NCBI GenBank assembly: GCA_001599915.1
Contig: BCIG01000002.1
Location: 434,001-498,000 of the forward strand
Reading direction: 5' to 3'
DNA length: 64,000 nt
Source of the DNA: Symbiotaphrina buchneri
Taxonomy: Eukaryota; Ascomycota; Symbiotaphrinales; Symbiotaphrinaceae
The notes beneath the pieces were generated by a model. It did not search any database and had not been told where the DNA came from. It worked only from the letters and a program-made list of their open reading frames with translations. The position numbers and the translations under genes were made by a program. The number at the start of each line of letters is the position of its first letter. Positions within the stretch are counted from its first letter, which is position 1. Shown here piece after piece: positions 42,668 to 57,052 of the stretch.

Positions 42668-45173
42668 TCAGAAAGCGTCCTCGTCCGTCCACCCAGCATC
42701 ACTGCCAGAAACAGTGACGAGGCGGCCTCCTTCGTCTTCAACCAGTGTCTCAGTAACCACTCCCACTCCGCGGATACCCTTGAGCTTCTTATCTGACCCG
42801 CCATGCGGCGCGGCATATCCTCCCTCCGGTGTATATCGCTTGTTCCTAGCAGCCCTCATCTTGGCGTAGTATGCTTCCGTGGCATCCACTTCCGGCTCGG
42901 ACGCATCATCATACGTCTCCCAGTTCTCTGATCCAGACGCCCCCGAGATGGCATTGGATGCCGTAGAAGTCGCGGAAAATTGCCTCGTTCCCATGGTTGA
43001 CTGTGCGTTACCTTCTTGCAGATGGGCGCTGTAGAGTATATCAGCAGCTATGCCATGCGTCGAAGCTGCTTGAGCCCCTCCTGCGTACCGCTGGTCGACG
43101 TATACGTCCTCTGGAGACACATGGCGCACGCTGCCTCCCGATGATGCCACGCTGATGCTACGCTGAGCATCCGCTCCATGGCCGTTGACTGGGGTTGGGG
43201 CAGGAGGCGCAAAGAGGTCCCGCATTTTTGGCGGAGGGGCTCTCGCTGGAGGAGCCATCTTGACCGTCGCGCGCGGGTCGAGGACTGGCTCTGGTGCTGG
43301 CCGATAACGACGCTCTGGGGAATTTCCTGGTATGTTCCCCAGTGGGGCCCGTGCTGGTATCTTCGATGGAGTTTTACCGCCGGCGGTTGATGTTGAGCTT
43401 GCGAGGGGGTTACGCTTAGCAGTTGCGGGTGCCTTCACCACGGATCCTGCGGGCGTCTTCGCACCGGCACGAGACGGAGGAGCGCGAGCTACGCTACCCG
43501 TACGCTGACTTGATGGTACACCACTTGCTTGTCTCGCCCCAGAGGGAGTTTTCGAGCGCGCAGGGGCAGGCTTTGCGGCTGCCGCAGCGATTTCGTCCAG
43601 ATACCTCTCCCCATGGACCAGAAAAGGCCTTCCGTACTCATCTTCCCACCTGTCCAAGACTCTCTTGAGCTCCGCTTCCACTTTGGGCAGCTCTTTTGCG
43701 ATCCTCTTTCTCATTTTCTCTTCTCTCAGCAATCGGGTAGGATCACGTTTCTCTCCTTTATTTCCCCGCAACATCAATCGAGAAGCGTCCTGGCTTGATG
43801 CGGCGAGATCGTCGCGATCTTTGATTAGAGACCGATGCTTGTCGATCAGCTCTAATGTTGGAGCTCGTTGCTCTTTCAGAGCTTCTAGACGTGCAATCTC
43901 ACTCTCATGCGCGGATAAGAGAGCATCACTGCACACGTCTTGTGACTGGTAAGCTGAAGGAAGGACCATACTGGTGCGGGGGTTTTACCTGAGAAAGCAG
44001 GCGTGAAATCCAGCATCTCCTCCTCGGAGAAGTACAGAGCATCCCATAGCTCCTGCAGTCTGCAACGTGCTTCTTCCACGAAAAGGTGCAGGTTCTGTCT
44101 CTTCAGCTCGTTCAGCCTATGTAACTCATCTTCGAACTCATTGATGGATCTCAAGCCACATCCGCGATTGCTGGCTAAGAATCTCTTGCGCTCAGCGTCT
44201 TCCACGCCGAGCCTGTCCCACAGGCCTTCGACTGTCGTACGCAGCTCCTTTATTCTCCTCTCACGGCCGCGCTTCTCATCGAGGAGCTTGTCTCGTTTGC
44301 CCTTGAGTCTAGCCACATCTTCTTCATGGAGGCCGAGCTGCTCGGGGGAGTCGCGATAGTACTTTACTATGACGTTCTCCGTCTGGGGCTGTGGCGTTCC
44401 CAACTCGGCCCATAGCTTGATTATCTCTTCGGCAGTCGCTTGAACGGTGGCTACACGGCGGTTGTACTCTTCATAAACACGTGTGAACTCTTTGTCCAAA
44501 GCTGCCACATAAGAAGGCGAGAGGTCGAAGGTAGGCGGTATCGAAGCGTTCAGAGACGTGGGTGGCAGTTTGATCTTGATGAAAGATGATTCCAAGTGCG
44601 AAGAATAGGACTCGAGAGCTTCGACCAGCTCTGTGACATGTCAGTACGGCGAGGAGTGGTTTGGGACGGCCTGCATACTTCTAACTTGCTCGAACCGCTC
44701 CCGGTGCAGCTTGTGGATTGTGTTATACTTTTCCTTCAACGACTGGAGACAGCGGGTCAAGGGGAATGTGACTTTGAGCTCGTCCCGCTCAAGATCATAC
44801 GTGTCTTTGGACCGAGAGTCATCTAGTGACATCTCCATCTGCTTGATCGTCTTGATGATACGGTGAGCTTCTTCAGTCATCCCATTCTTCTCACTGCATC
44901 AAGAGGCCGTCAGTAACACATTAGATCGGTGACCAATATTGGAAGACTAACGCTGTGACCTGCCGGAGCTGGTTATGCAATGCTTCGGACAAGGCGGCGA
45001 AGAGCTTGCATCCAGTCAGCGCACAACTCATCTTTCATGTTGCGATACTTGAGCCGGCCTACCTCTGCTTCTCTGGATTCCCTCTCATGCTGGGGCACGC
45101 CGATTTCATCGAACAAGCCGTGCAACTGGCCGATAATGGTCGCGACCTGCGACGTCAGATAGCTTGTATCCAT
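42668..45173 (-). CDS. ASE1: Microtubule-bundling protein Ase1 (PRC1/MAP65 family)
   Basis: Crosslinks antiparallel spindle midzone microtubules in anaphase. Minus-strand exons 45173-45063, 45004-44952, 44893-44679, 44630-43989 and 43938-42668 give 763 aa. The N-terminal dimerisation and rod helices are MDTSYLTSQVATIIGQLHGLFDEIG, presented here only by its start and its HERESREAEL end, then KNGMTEEAHRIIKTIKQME. The conserved spectrin-like microtubule-binding domain follows: NRGCGLRSINEFEDEL, RLQELWDALYFSEEEML, HESEIARLEALKEQRAPTLEL, DPTRLLREEKMRKRIAKELPK and WEDEYGRPFLVHGERYLD. The last ~270 residues are basic and proline/alanine-rich disorder with SP/TP sites that fit Cdk1 control. In-frame upstream ATG codons were not used because homologues start at MDTSYL. 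Confidence 0.94.
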
Positions 45174-45939
45174 TGGTTGTGTTCCCGCTCTGCAAGTGTC
45201 CAACAGATGCCGGAGGTGATATCGTAACTGTAGGAATTTGCGGGCGTGGGCAAGCGAGGAATGTTTGTCAAGATGCCTCGTGTGCTGCTCTCGCGTCACA
45301 TCAGTTATGCGGACGGGGGACTTGAGCGAGCGCAGGACAACAACAAGAAGCCCGGGCCAGAGCCGAGGTAAGCAAAGGATGCGCCGGCAACAGAATGGTT
45401 GCAGTTATGGGTTGCACCAAGGCAATGGGAACAACGAGTGACGAGTGCAAAGATAGGTTTGCGCAAGTAAGGCAGTTCGTGGAATGGTTGGTGTACGAAG
45501 GACTGACTGTCAGAATACACTTTACGCTTTACGCTTTACGTGTGAGGGTTTGTTGTCGTTTGTTGTCGTCTAGGACAACGTCCGCCCCTGCACCGTTTCA
45601 GCGACCGGTCTCAAAAGTAATGGCATAATAAGTGGTGGTCCATGCACAGCTTTCGAGAGTCAAGTCTTTGCTTGACATAAAGTACTTTACCTGTACGGGT
45701 AAGGTGCCAAATGATCCATTTGCTGAAGCTCCCGAATCCCGATAGCACCGCAATCCTTCGTACCTTATCTGGCTTCACACAGCTAGACACCTGTGACGAC
45801 CACATACTCTGTGCAAGGTTTGTGTGGACCTCTACCGGCTAGAATCGGTCCATGGGGCGCTCATCTGTCCTCAAATAACTCGTATTCTCTCCTGCTCCGG
45901 TCCAGTCTTCTCCTGGCCACGCATCTGTCGTCATCCACG
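45174..45939. promoter_or_regulatory. Divergent promoter between ASE1 and CSN5
   Basis: 766 bp; contains an imperfect TTTACGCTTTACGCTTTACG repeat at about 45520-45540 and a TTGTTGTCG doublet at 45552-45570. No gene was seen. Confidence 0.5.
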
Positions 45940-47013
45940 ATGGAGAACGCTCAGAAAACATGGGGTAAGGAGCTGTCCGATCTAACCTTCCCTGCCGTTG
46001 CGATGGATCACTGAACCCTGTCAGAGCTCGAGAATTGTGTCCAGCTGGTTGACTCGACCCGTGACGCTCTGTACATTCACAACCCCGACGAGCAGAAGGC
46101 CATACAAGAAGCTAAGCCATGGAGGAAAGACCCAAATCACTTCAAGCACGTTCGCATATCCGCTGTCGCTCTGCTGAAGATGGTCATGCACGCGCGGTCC
46201 GGCGGCTCCATAGAGGTCATGGGCCTGATGCAGGGCAGGATTGCCGGAGATACCTTCATCGTCACAGATGCCTTCCGGCTGCCTGTCGAAGGAACGGAAA
46301 CAAGAGTCAATGCTCAGGGAGAGGCGAACGAATACATGGTGGCATATCTGCAGGCTTGCCGTGATGCGGGCCAGATGGAGAACGTAATCGGCTGGTACCA
46401 CAGCCATCCCGGATACGGCTGCTGGCTCAGCGGCATTGATGTGGGTACGCAAAAGACGAACCAGTCATATCAGGATCCCTTTCTGGCCGTCGTCATCGAT
46501 CCAGATCGTACCATCTCAGCCGGGAAGGTGGAGATAGGAGCTTTCAGAACATATCCAGACAATTATAAACCAGAGCCGGGAGCAGGCAGTGACGACTACC
46601 AGACCATTCCGCTAGCCAAGATTGAAGATTTTGGCGCTCATAGCAGCAGCTATTACTCGCTGCAAATCACACATTTCAAGAGTTCCCTGGACAGTTATAT
46701 GTTGGAGCAGTTGTGGAACAAATACTGGGTGTCAACTCTGAGCCAGAGCCCGCTTTTCACGAACCGTGACTATAGCAGCAATCAAATGATGGATTTGAGC
46801 CAAAAGATCCGCATCACAGAGAAGAAAATAGCAGAGGGATCACGACGACGCATTGGAGCGGGCCGGTCAAGTGTCAAGGACAAAACTTTGGAGGAGGTGG
46901 TGCGCGATGGTAACAAGATAGCCGCCGAAGAAACGAGCGGATTCTTGGCGGGTGTTATCAAGGACAAGCTCTTCAATGGCATCGGAAATACGGACGACGG
47001 TACTGCGACTTAA
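45940..47013 (+). CDS. CSN5: COP9 signalosome subunit 5 (deneddylase)
   Basis: Catalytic metalloprotease of the COP9 signalosome that removes Nedd8 from cullins; in fungi it links light, development and secondary metabolism. Exons 45940-45964 and 46025-47013 encode 337 aa, the normal length. The JAMM/MPN+ motif is complete: Glu72 in [12 protein letters not shown], then [16 protein letters not shown] with zinc ligands His134, His136 and Asp147. The C-terminal segment includes [27 protein letters not shown], which I give only by its ends YYSLQI and NKYWV, and [19 protein letters not shown]. The short 25 nt first exon (MENAQKTW) is joined through a 60 bp GTAAGG intron. It converges with the glutamyl-tRNA synthetase gene at a 94 bp gap. 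Confidence 0.97.
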
Positions 47014-47107
47014 GAGTTCGACCGATTAGGTACTGCGGGAATGTTGGCATTTGCAGGCGTTATACGACATGAGGTGCATGGAAGAGTCTTGATATTAGAA
47101 CAGAATC

Positions 47108-49709
<2,602 letters not shown>

Positions 49710-51188
49710 GTGGACGGCGCTGAGGAGGAGATAGACCTGTATGGTAAGGACACAGGTTCTTTCTGGACTACGTGCGTTAATGTTAGGTCTAGAGGTGCTT
49801 GGTATTTCTTCCAGTGCAAGCAAGACAGAGGTCAAGAAGGCATACCACAAGGTCTGTGATATTGGGAGTAGATGCGCGACCGAAAACTAATGGTTCCCAG
49901 GCTGCTTTGTCGCATCACCCGGACAAGGTTCCAGAGGAGCACCGTGAGCAAGCCGAGATTCGCTTCAAGTCCATCAGCAAGGCGTACGAGATTCTTTACG
50001 ATGACGAAAAGAGGCACCTCTACGACACTCATGGCATGTCCGCCTTCGACCCCGGAAGAGGGCCCGCTGGAATGGGTGCAGAAGTTGACCTAGACGACAT
50101 CTTACAACAAATGTTCGGCATGGGCGGGGGTGTTCCCCACGGCTATGGTGGGCCAGGATCAGGGGGACCTAGGAGAGCCAGGAAGGGGCGGAGCGAGGAA
50201 CAGGTGTACGAAGTGTCTCTTGAAGAGCTGTACCGCGGAAAAACGACGAAGTTCGCAAGTACCAAAAATGTCATTTGCAGCCTGTGTAAAGGTTCGGGCG
50301 GAAAAGAGAAAGCTCGACCAAAGGATTGCGCAACATGCCATGGGAAGGGTGAGTTCTTAGTCGGCCCTTTGATTCCTCTCCTTTTGGCTGACTGTCCATA
50401 GGTTTCACTCAAGGTCTGCGATCTGTGGGTCCGGGTCTAGTCACGCAAGAAACGGTGGAATGCAGCTCATGCAAAGGAGTTGGTAAGGTCTACAAAGAGA
50501 AGGATAGGTGCAAGAAGTGCAAGGGAAACCGTGTAGTCGAGGAAAGGAAGGTTCTAGAGATCTATATCCCCAGGGGTTCAAGGTGAGGTATACGCACTTA
50601 TCGACGACCGCTTGGGAGACTGATTTGCGAAGACAGGGAGATCGGATCGTGTTGGAGGGCGAGGCGGACCAAGTGCCAGACCAGGAGCCTGGCGACATCG
50701 TGTTTATCCTGCAAGAGAAAGACCATCCAACATTTCAACGTGCCGGAGCAGACCTGTCGGCGGACCTCAACATTACTCTAGCCGAGGCTTTGACTGGTTT
50801 CTCCAAAGTTGTGCTGAAGCATCTGGATGGCCGTGGCATCCATATAAACCACCCCAGCGGCCAAGTACTAAAGCCTGGTCAAGTCCTTAAAGTTCCTGGA
50901 GAAGGCATGTATCACAAGAGAACTGACTCAAGGGGAGACCTATATCTGCAAGTTCAGATTGAATTTCCGCCTGATGGTTGGCTCAAGGATGACTCAAGTC
51001 TGGAGAAGCTTCGGAGCCTACTACCTAAACCATCCGCTTCTGTCATCGCGGATACTGTGGAGGAAGTGGATTACACCGCCGACGCTGATCTGGCTGATTT
51101 CGGCGCAAATTCGGATGATCCAAGAGGCGGTTCTGAATGGGTAGACGATGACGACGAAGACGAAGGCCCTCAATGCGCGCAACAGTAG
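49710..51188 (+). CDS. Type I DnaJ/Hsp40 co-chaperone with CaaX end
   Basis: Stimulates Hsp70 and binds unfolded clients; a farnesylated relative of yeast Ydj1/Xdj1. Exons from 49710 (start uncertain), 49787-49851, 49901-50348, 50402-50582 and 50633-51188; 427 codons if counted from the GTG at 49710. J domain: EEEIDLYGLEVLGI, KKAYHKAALSHHPDK with the HPD triad, ISKAYEILYDDEKR. A glycine-rich linker (MFGMGGGVPHGYGG) precedes four zinc motifs: CSLCKGSG, CATCHGKG, CSSCKGVG and CKKCKGNR. The C-terminal client domain (GDIVFILQEKDHPTFQRAG, ITLAEALTGF) ends in CAQQ, a prenylation motif. No in-frame ATG precedes VDGAEEEIDLY, where homologues begin with MxGAEEEIDLY-like sequence. Either GTG replaces ATG or a four-base exon at 49481-49484 splices to about 49648. 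Confidence 0.9.
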
Positions 51189-51676
51189 TCGTGTCCACGA
51201 TGGACGTGTCTATCTTCTCGCAATCAATGGGCGGGCACTTTATGGTTGCATTGGTCGGCGTCACGGTCCAGGAGCTTTTTTTCTTTTATCGTTCTTGCAT
51301 CATGAGACGGTCAAAACAGCGCGGCATTGAGCCTAGTATACTAGATAGAAATGACAGAGATGGTCTTTTGTACGGTTCTATACCTGGTATATCGCCGTCA
51401 TTGCATCGATGTATATGGAAGACACTTATGCTCCACCTGCTCGAGGGGGAGTATTATGTAATCATGGCATAGGGTTGGGTAATTATTAGCCCTAACTCGT
51501 GGCTCGCTAAGATTGAGCCTCACCACCAGAGATTGTACCGACAGCGGGAACTTCTGATACCATCGCCAATCGACATTCGGAGACCACCAGAACACCGACA
51601 AGGTATGGATCTGGCACTGTTAATGAAGCAGTCATCGCTGCTCTCTAGGGTGATAGATTTCTGACGAGACAATTAG
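51189..51676. other. Intergenic region between tandem genes
   Basis: 488 bp with the DnaJ 3' UTR and the eL32 promoter. No further gene was seen. Confidence 0.5.
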
Positions 51677-52390
51677 ATGGTCGCCGCAAAGAAGCACATC
51701 CCTATCGTCAAGAAGCGTACGTGTGCCCGCATCCACAATGATCTCTTACCCGCGGAATCTGGCTTGGTCACAAAGCCAGCTGCCCGAAACCTCTACCAGC
51801 TTGTTGCTCAGCATATTTGCACCAGCGCTTTGCGGTAAAGAATGCACATTCTGACTCGGTTTCACAATAGGGACGAACCGCTTCTTCCGCCACCAGAGCG
51901 ATCGCTTCAAATGTGTCGACCCTAGCTGGAGGAAGCCCAAGGGTATCGATAACCGGGTGCGAAGACGGTTCAAGGGTAACATTGCTATGCCATCGGTGCG
52001 TCGACCCTAAGAAGCTGGTGGTTGCATCTCATCGAGACGGACGTTACTGCCTCGCGAACGAGTTCAACTTCTATTGGTGGAGTTGGTGGCTGATCGAGGA
52101 ATCCTTATAGATTGGCTATGGTTCGAACAAGAAGACGCGTCATCTCATGCCCTCGGGCCACAAAGCTTTCCTTGTTCAAAATGTGAACGACGTCGAACTC
52201 CTTCTGATGCACAACAAGACTTTCGCTGCTGAGTATGTCCTGCCGTACGGACACACGCAGCAGTAGCTTACACGCCTTTAGGATCGGCCATGCGGTCTCG
52301 TCGCGGAAACGGATCGAGATCATTGCCCGTGCGAAGCAATTGGGTGTCAAGGTTACAAATGCCAAGTCGAGGGTGACGACGGAGGCTTAA
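51677..52390 (+). CDS. RPL32: 60S ribosomal protein eL32
   Basis: Structural protein of the large ribosomal subunit. Exons 51677-51716, 51871-51995, 52111-52232 and 52282-52390 encode 131 aa, the family length. It starts [14 protein letters not shown] and contains [57 protein letters not shown]-like sequence, [18 protein letters not shown] and [19 protein letters not shown]. In this copy [12 protein letters not shown] is read at the third exon. Introns are 154, 115 and 49 bp; the two long ones stand out against the ~50 bp norm here, as is usual for fungal ribosomal protein genes. I looked for box C/D signatures in them and saw no clear snoRNA. Confidence 0.97.
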
Positions 52391-52879
52391 GCATGAGGTG
52401 CAATGGTTGGCAAACCGGGTTGCTTTTTCCGCGATGGCATGTATGACAGCTCATAGGAATAAATGCGAGTTCCGAATGAGTCCCATATAGCTCACAACGG
52501 ACCATATTTGTTTGTCTGTTCACCAGTACAAAAATAAGAGGATGCTCAGCACGGTCCGTTGTGTCTTCATTGATCGGGCCATTCTATAATATTGATGGGT
52601 CCGAATACGACTTGCTGCAAACCTTCCTCCTCCCATATCCGTTGTCCGCATGCGCCTCCGCTCCTGATCAAGGGATGGTCGGTCCTTTATTCTTCTTCTA
52701 CTACATTTGAGTCGCTTTCAGTTCTAACGTGCGCCCTCTTGTACTGCGGCGGGTTTGACCCACAGGGGCCAGAAGATGAGAGATTCATCGGTGATGGAGG
52801 TGTGATAGCTGAGTCTTGAGGCTGAGATTGAGGTTCTGGGGTCTAGGATTCGCAAGTACATCGATGGTTGCTTGGGGTT
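52391..52879. other. Convergent intergenic region
   Basis: 489 bp between the eL32 stop (+) and the thioesterase stop (-). Probable 3' UTRs; nothing else was recognised. Confidence 0.55.
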
Positions 52880-53465
52880 CTAGAGCTTGACGGTCTCCTT
52901 CGACAAGAGACGCTCCAGGCCTCTCCTGGTGCTCTCACTCATTCCCGTCGCCGATGGGCGGTTAGTCTTTCTGTCGACGAAAACGTGGACAGCCTCGCCG
53001 ACGGCCTTGACCTCTTCAACGCCGCGTTCAAAAACCCCCACTTCGTAGGTGACGCTAGATTTTCCCAGCTTCTTCACCCGCAAGGCCAAATCTACTACAG
53101 CTGGAAAGGTGAGGGATCCGAAGTAATCAGAGGTGGAGTGCACAATGAGGCCAATCTGTTCCGAGATTGGAGGCTGTAGACCGCAGTGGGTAATGAGGTA
53201 TGTATTAATGATTGAATCATATCTGCTCATATCTATCAATGAGCGCACCAACATTGTTTCAAGTCAGGGAGAGACGCACAGAAAGTAGTAGATGCTGTTG
53301 TTCATGTGATGGTACATGTCGTTGTCCGACCTGGAAGTATTTGGAATTGGTGGTTGGGTTTCAGAGCAGATAGATGATCATGTGAACTGCTCACCATCTC
53401 GTCCGATATTCCAGGTGGAAAACATAGTCCCCTCTGCGACGCTTCCTTAATTCCGTCTGCGACAT
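52880..53465 (-). CDS. 4HBT (hotdog-fold) thioesterase
   Basis: Small acyl-CoA thioesterase-like enzyme. Minus-strand exons 53465-53395, 53330-53280 and 53222-52880 give 154 aa, full length for a single hotdog domain. It starts MSQTELRKRRRGDYVFHLEY and has the active-site helix motif WSDNDMYHHMNNSIYYFLYD, with Asp28 and the HHMNN asparagine expected to act in catalysis. SIINTYLITHCGL, a substrate-pocket region GLIVHSTSDYFGSLTFPAVV and the strands LRVKKLGKSSVTYEVGVFE and VFVDRKTNRP follow. Introns are 64 and 57 bp. The natural substrate is unknown. It shares a 325 bp divergent promoter with the pseudouridine synthase gene. Confidence 0.92.
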
Positions 53466-53790
53466 TCTGATGTTGTCCCCTTTGAACTTTCCTGCTCGTA
53501 ACGGTACTGAGGCACTGTGGTGCGGAGGGGGAGCACATGAGCCCAGAGCGCTCCCTACAAGGCAGAAGAGGCAATTCTTCCCGATGCGCGACCGGGAAAA
53601 ATTTCCAAACGGATTTCTCGACTAGCTGTCTACGAATACATCTCTTCGTAAATTATCTCACCATAACACTGTGAATTCGTCAACAACAGACGGTCTTCCT
53701 GGAATATCGTCTGCTCTTCGAACGTATCCGCTGGCTTACTCACCGCGCGTTCTTTCTTATCTGACCCGGCGGGGCCGGATCCCTTCCAGC
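53466..53790. promoter_or_regulatory. Divergent promoter
   Basis: 325 bp between the thioesterase (-) and pseudouridine synthase (+) starts. The synthase frame stays open upstream to 53671 but has no ATG before 53791. Confidence 0.5.
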
Positions 53791-55344
53791 ATGGCCCTGA
53801 CCGTCGTGGAACCGATCCACACCCCTCTCGAACCACCAGACGTCGTCGAACCTCCTCCCCCAGTTGTCGTCACGCCCTGTGACCCTTGGCCCCGACCATA
53901 CTACTTTGAAGATGGCCTGCGCCGGGTCCGCCCATACCACTACACCTACAACACCTATTGCAAGGAACGGTGGCGGGGCAGAGAACTGCTCGACATTTTC
54001 ACGTGCGAGTTCAGAGACCGCCCTGCTGAATACTACGTGAGTCTATTCTGTTATTGCTGCGGGGCGCGCAAAACGCTGACTCTTAGGCAGAAAGATGCTA
54101 TAGAACAAGGTAAAGTCACGATCAACGGCAAGAAGGCTTCGACCGACTCCCTGGTCCGCAACGGCGATGTCATTTCGCATACACTCCACAGGCATGAACC
54201 TCCAGTTTCCGGTCAACCCATCGGCGTCATCCATGAAAGTGACGACATGATCGTGATCAACAAGCCTGCCGGCATTCCAGTTCATCCAGCTGGGCGCTAC
54301 AACTACAATTCCATTGTCGAAATCATGCGCGCTGAAAGAGGCTATACCTTCAACCCACTTCCTTGCCATCGCCTCGATCGTCTGACGTCTGGAATTATGT
54401 TCATTGGGAAGGAACCGAAGGCAGCGCAAGATATGTCTTACCAAATAAAGGGCCGGACCGTGAAAAAGGAATATGTTGCCCGTGTGAAAGGGGAGTTCCC
54501 TGTAGGGGAGATCATCTGTGACGAGCCCGTCCTACAGATCAGCCCTAAATTAGGTCTGAACGGGGTGCGAGCCAACGGTAAATCCGCCCGTACGATCTTC
54601 AAAAGATTGGCGTACTACCCGCCAACGCGGCCGGAGCAGCTTGGAGTAGAGCATCAGAGCGAGCCGAATGAGCAGCCCTCGGGCCAGGACGGGAATGGAG
54701 AAGAACAATGGCCGGGCACCGAAGGCGACCGTCTGCGGGGAAAGAAACACCCTTGGGCCAAGAAAGAAGGCTATTCGATTGTCCGCTGTCTTCCCCTTAC
54801 AGGTCGTACACACCAGCTGCGGGTGCATCTTCAATTTCTCGGACATCCGATCTCCAACGACCCTATCTACTGCAACCAGCGTGTTTTTGGCCCCTCTTTA
54901 GGCCGAGCTGCCTCAAGTGCCGAGGAAGACGAGTCACTCATCGCGCGACTATCCCTCATGGGGAAGGATGAAATCGCAGAGGCCGTGGCATATCACGACG
55001 AGATGGTAGACGAGTACAACAAGCGCAAAGCGGAGAAGATGACAGGCGAAGTCTGTGAAGTTTGCCAAACACCGCTGTACAGTGATCCTGGTGCGCACGA
55101 ACTGGGCATTTACCTCCATGCCAAACGCTATGCATGCTCCCAGGGTAGATGGGAATATGAGACACCACTACCGGACTGGGCGCTCCCGCCACCTGGTATG
55201 GAGGGACCTACTGATACAAACAAAGAGACGGATCCACTTGGGTTGGCCGAAGCTGTGGAAAAACTTGAAATAGAAGAGGGGCTTTCTGGAGACCAGATTG
55301 CTTCTACCCTGGGAGTATTACGCGAGGCTGCCATATCAGTATGA
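53791..55344 (+). CDS. RluA-family tRNA pseudouridine synthase (Pus9/Pus8-like)
   Basis: Converts uridine to pseudouridine, in yeast at position 32 of cytosolic (Pus8) or mitochondrial (Pus9) tRNAs. Exons 53791-54036 and 54091-55344 give 499 aa. An S4-like RNA-binding part (DIFTCEFRDRPAEYYKDAIEQ, VTINGKKASTDSLVRNGDVISH) precedes the catalytic domain with DDMIVINKPAGIPVHP and HRLDRLTSGIMF, whose Asp178 is the catalytic residue. GRTHQLRVHLQFLGHPISNDPIY is the C-terminal core motif (quoted in part: GRTHQLRVHLQFLG). The C-terminal extension has CEVC and HAKRYAC. There is no DRAP-deaminase domain, so it is not a Rib2-type fusion. The 54 bp intron is in frame and free of stops. The start is the first in-frame ATG. 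Confidence 0.94.
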   Translation: MALTVVEPIHTPLEPPDVVEPPPPVVVTPCDPWPRPYYFEDGLRRVRPYHYTYNTYCKERWRGRELLDIFTCEFRDRPAEYYVSLFCYCCGARKTLTLRQKDAIEQGKVTINGKKASTDSLVRNGDVISHTLHRHEPPVSGQPIGVIHESDDMIVINKPAGIPVHPAGRYNYNSIVEIMRAERGYTFNPLPCHRLDRLTSGIMFIGKEPKAAQDMSYQIKGRTVKKEYVARVKGEFPVGEIICDEPVLQISPKLGLNGVRANGKSARTIFKRLAYYPPTRPEQLGVEHQSEPNEQPSGQDGNGEEQWPGTEGDRLRGKKHPWAKKEGYSIVRCLPLTGRTHQLRVHLQFLGHPISNDPIYCNQRVFGPSLGRAASSAEEDESLIARLSLMGKDEIAEAVAYHDEMVDEYNKRKAEKMTGEVCEVCQTPLYSDPGAHELGIYLHAKRYACSQGRWEYETPLPDWALPPPGMEGPTDTNKETDPLGLAEAVEKLEIEEGLSGDQIASTLGVLREAAISV

Positions 55345-55642
55345 AAGCGGGAGCCGAAACCTATAAGAGTCTGATCTGGGAGCGGCCGGCAGCTCTCATA
55401 TTTGATATCGTTCTAATGTGAACGTCGTTCAAGGAAAATGTGGGGGGCATCTGACTCTCCATAAGAGCGCAATCCTACTGCCAGCTGTGGAGTCATAAGG
55501 CAAAATAGATGTGGATTGAAAATATCAGGGAGATCTTGAATCAGACTTGAGTCCCGCCAAAGCCTAGAGCACATCCCAGATCGCGGGGGTTGCGCAATTA
55601 GAGAGTGCCCTGGTCCTTTGGCGCTGCCTCGTTCAGTTGGAT

Positions 55643-57052
55643 TCAAGTACGGATCGTTTGCGGAACGCCGTCCTGCTCGCCACTGCGGAACATCATCTCC
55701 AGCTGAACGTAATTAGACTAGACAACTGCAACAGACATATCTGAGCATACTTACGAGCGTCAAGTCCTTCAATGCTTCCTCCGGGAGCTGTCTGGGATCC
55801 TGTCTGCCACTCTGTAAGGCCTCTGCCCAAGCCGCCACCTCAGGCTCTACCCCGAAAGTCTCATTGACAAATTCCGTCACCTCCTCGTCCTCGCCTCGCT
55901 TCACCACCACCGTCACAAGGTCGTCGCCGGCCTTCGTCACGGCCTGGCTGTCAGAGGACTTGGTCACAGTGCCGCCTTGACATGCAACCGTGTACTCGTT
56001 TCCAGACCACGTAGTGCCCATGGACACGCTGAATGTACCAGTGATGCCGGAGGAGGTCTTCAGCGTTGCATCGAGGGTGTCAAGGGGCGGGAGGTAGTCC
56101 CGCAGCTGCGTTGTGAAAGCGGACACTTTTGAGATGGAATTGTCTCTGCCTAGGGGTTGGCGATTGGCGGCTATGTAATGGACGCCTGCATCCAGGACGA
56201 AGCCTCCCTGATGGGAAGGATTCTTGCGCCATGGTGTCTCTATGTAGGAACAACCCATGAGCTAGGCTTGAGGAGCGGAAGGTGCTTGCATACCAAAGTA
56301 CTTCGCGCCGGGCTCAACAAGCGCAAACTCCTTAACTCGGATGCCTAGGACCTTGCCGAGCTTCGCGATCTCCTCGACCATGAAATCTGTGGAGGGAATA
56401 AAGCGGTAGTTCTCTGCAACGCTCCATGTAACAGAGCCTTTGTTGGCGTGGTACCACTTCAGCAATTCCTCTGCCGTGACAATGTCTTTCGCAATAGGCT
56501 TCTCGGCGAGGACATGTTTTCCTGCTAAGATGGCTTTGCGAATGAAATCGGGCTGCACGAGGATCGGAAGGCTGCCGCCAGCCAGTCGTGTCAGTGGGTC
56601 ATTTCTTCGAATGCGATGCCCCGACGGGCAAAGGAGGATGGCGACGCACGCGATGATCACGGCTTCCACATCAGACCGTTTCAGCAAGTCATCGTACTCC
56701 TTCCCGTGACCAGACTCTTCCGAGTAAAGGTCCACATCGGCAAGACCGGCGGAGAGGCCCCGGGCCGAAGCCAGTGAGCGTGAATAGACAGCTTTGAGCG
56801 AGAGGATGGGACATTTCTGGACAGCGGGCTAACAAGTCGCAGGCGGTCAGATCAGCTGCGAAGAGACTGCGAATGGGACGCACCAGATGTTCTTCCTTGG
56901 CGAAGATGCCTGGGAGCGGACGACGAGACGAGACATGTTGTTAGTCATTTGTAGTTACTGGGAAGAGGAAGAAAGACATGGAGAGGGCATGACGAAGGCA
57001 CGGGACTTGCCGGAAACATACCACTGCCGATAAGAGCCACTCCGATCGTCAT
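55643..57052 (-). CDS. Gfo/Idh/MocA-family NAD(P)-binding oxidoreductase
   Basis: Probable dehydrogenase acting on a sugar, polyol or related diol; substrate not predictable. Minus-strand exons 57052-57022, 56909-56884, 56828-56650, 56571-56294, 56239-55755 and 55702-55643 give 352 aa, normal for the family. The Rossmann motif is IGVALIGSGIFAKEEHL. LKAVYSRSLASARGL and VDLYSEESGHGKEYDDLL follow, then the family signature HVLAEKPIAKD with Lys103. WSVAENYRF and TPWRKNPSHQGGFVLDAGVHY, quoted by its parts TPWRKNP and GGFVLDAGVHY, belong to the C-terminal alpha/beta domain. Five introns (112, 55, 78, 54, 52 bp) rejoin the frame. It reads divergently from the heme-oxygenase-like gene. Confidence 0.92.

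Noticed and set aside
44880-45299. Alternative starts for Ase1 (45299 or 44880)
   Set aside because: The family N-terminus MDTSYLTSQ at 45173 and four phase-matched splice joins support the chosen model.
51717-52110. snoRNA in the long introns of eL32
   Set aside because: No convincing box C (RTGATGA) with paired box D (CTGA) and terminal stem could be seen.
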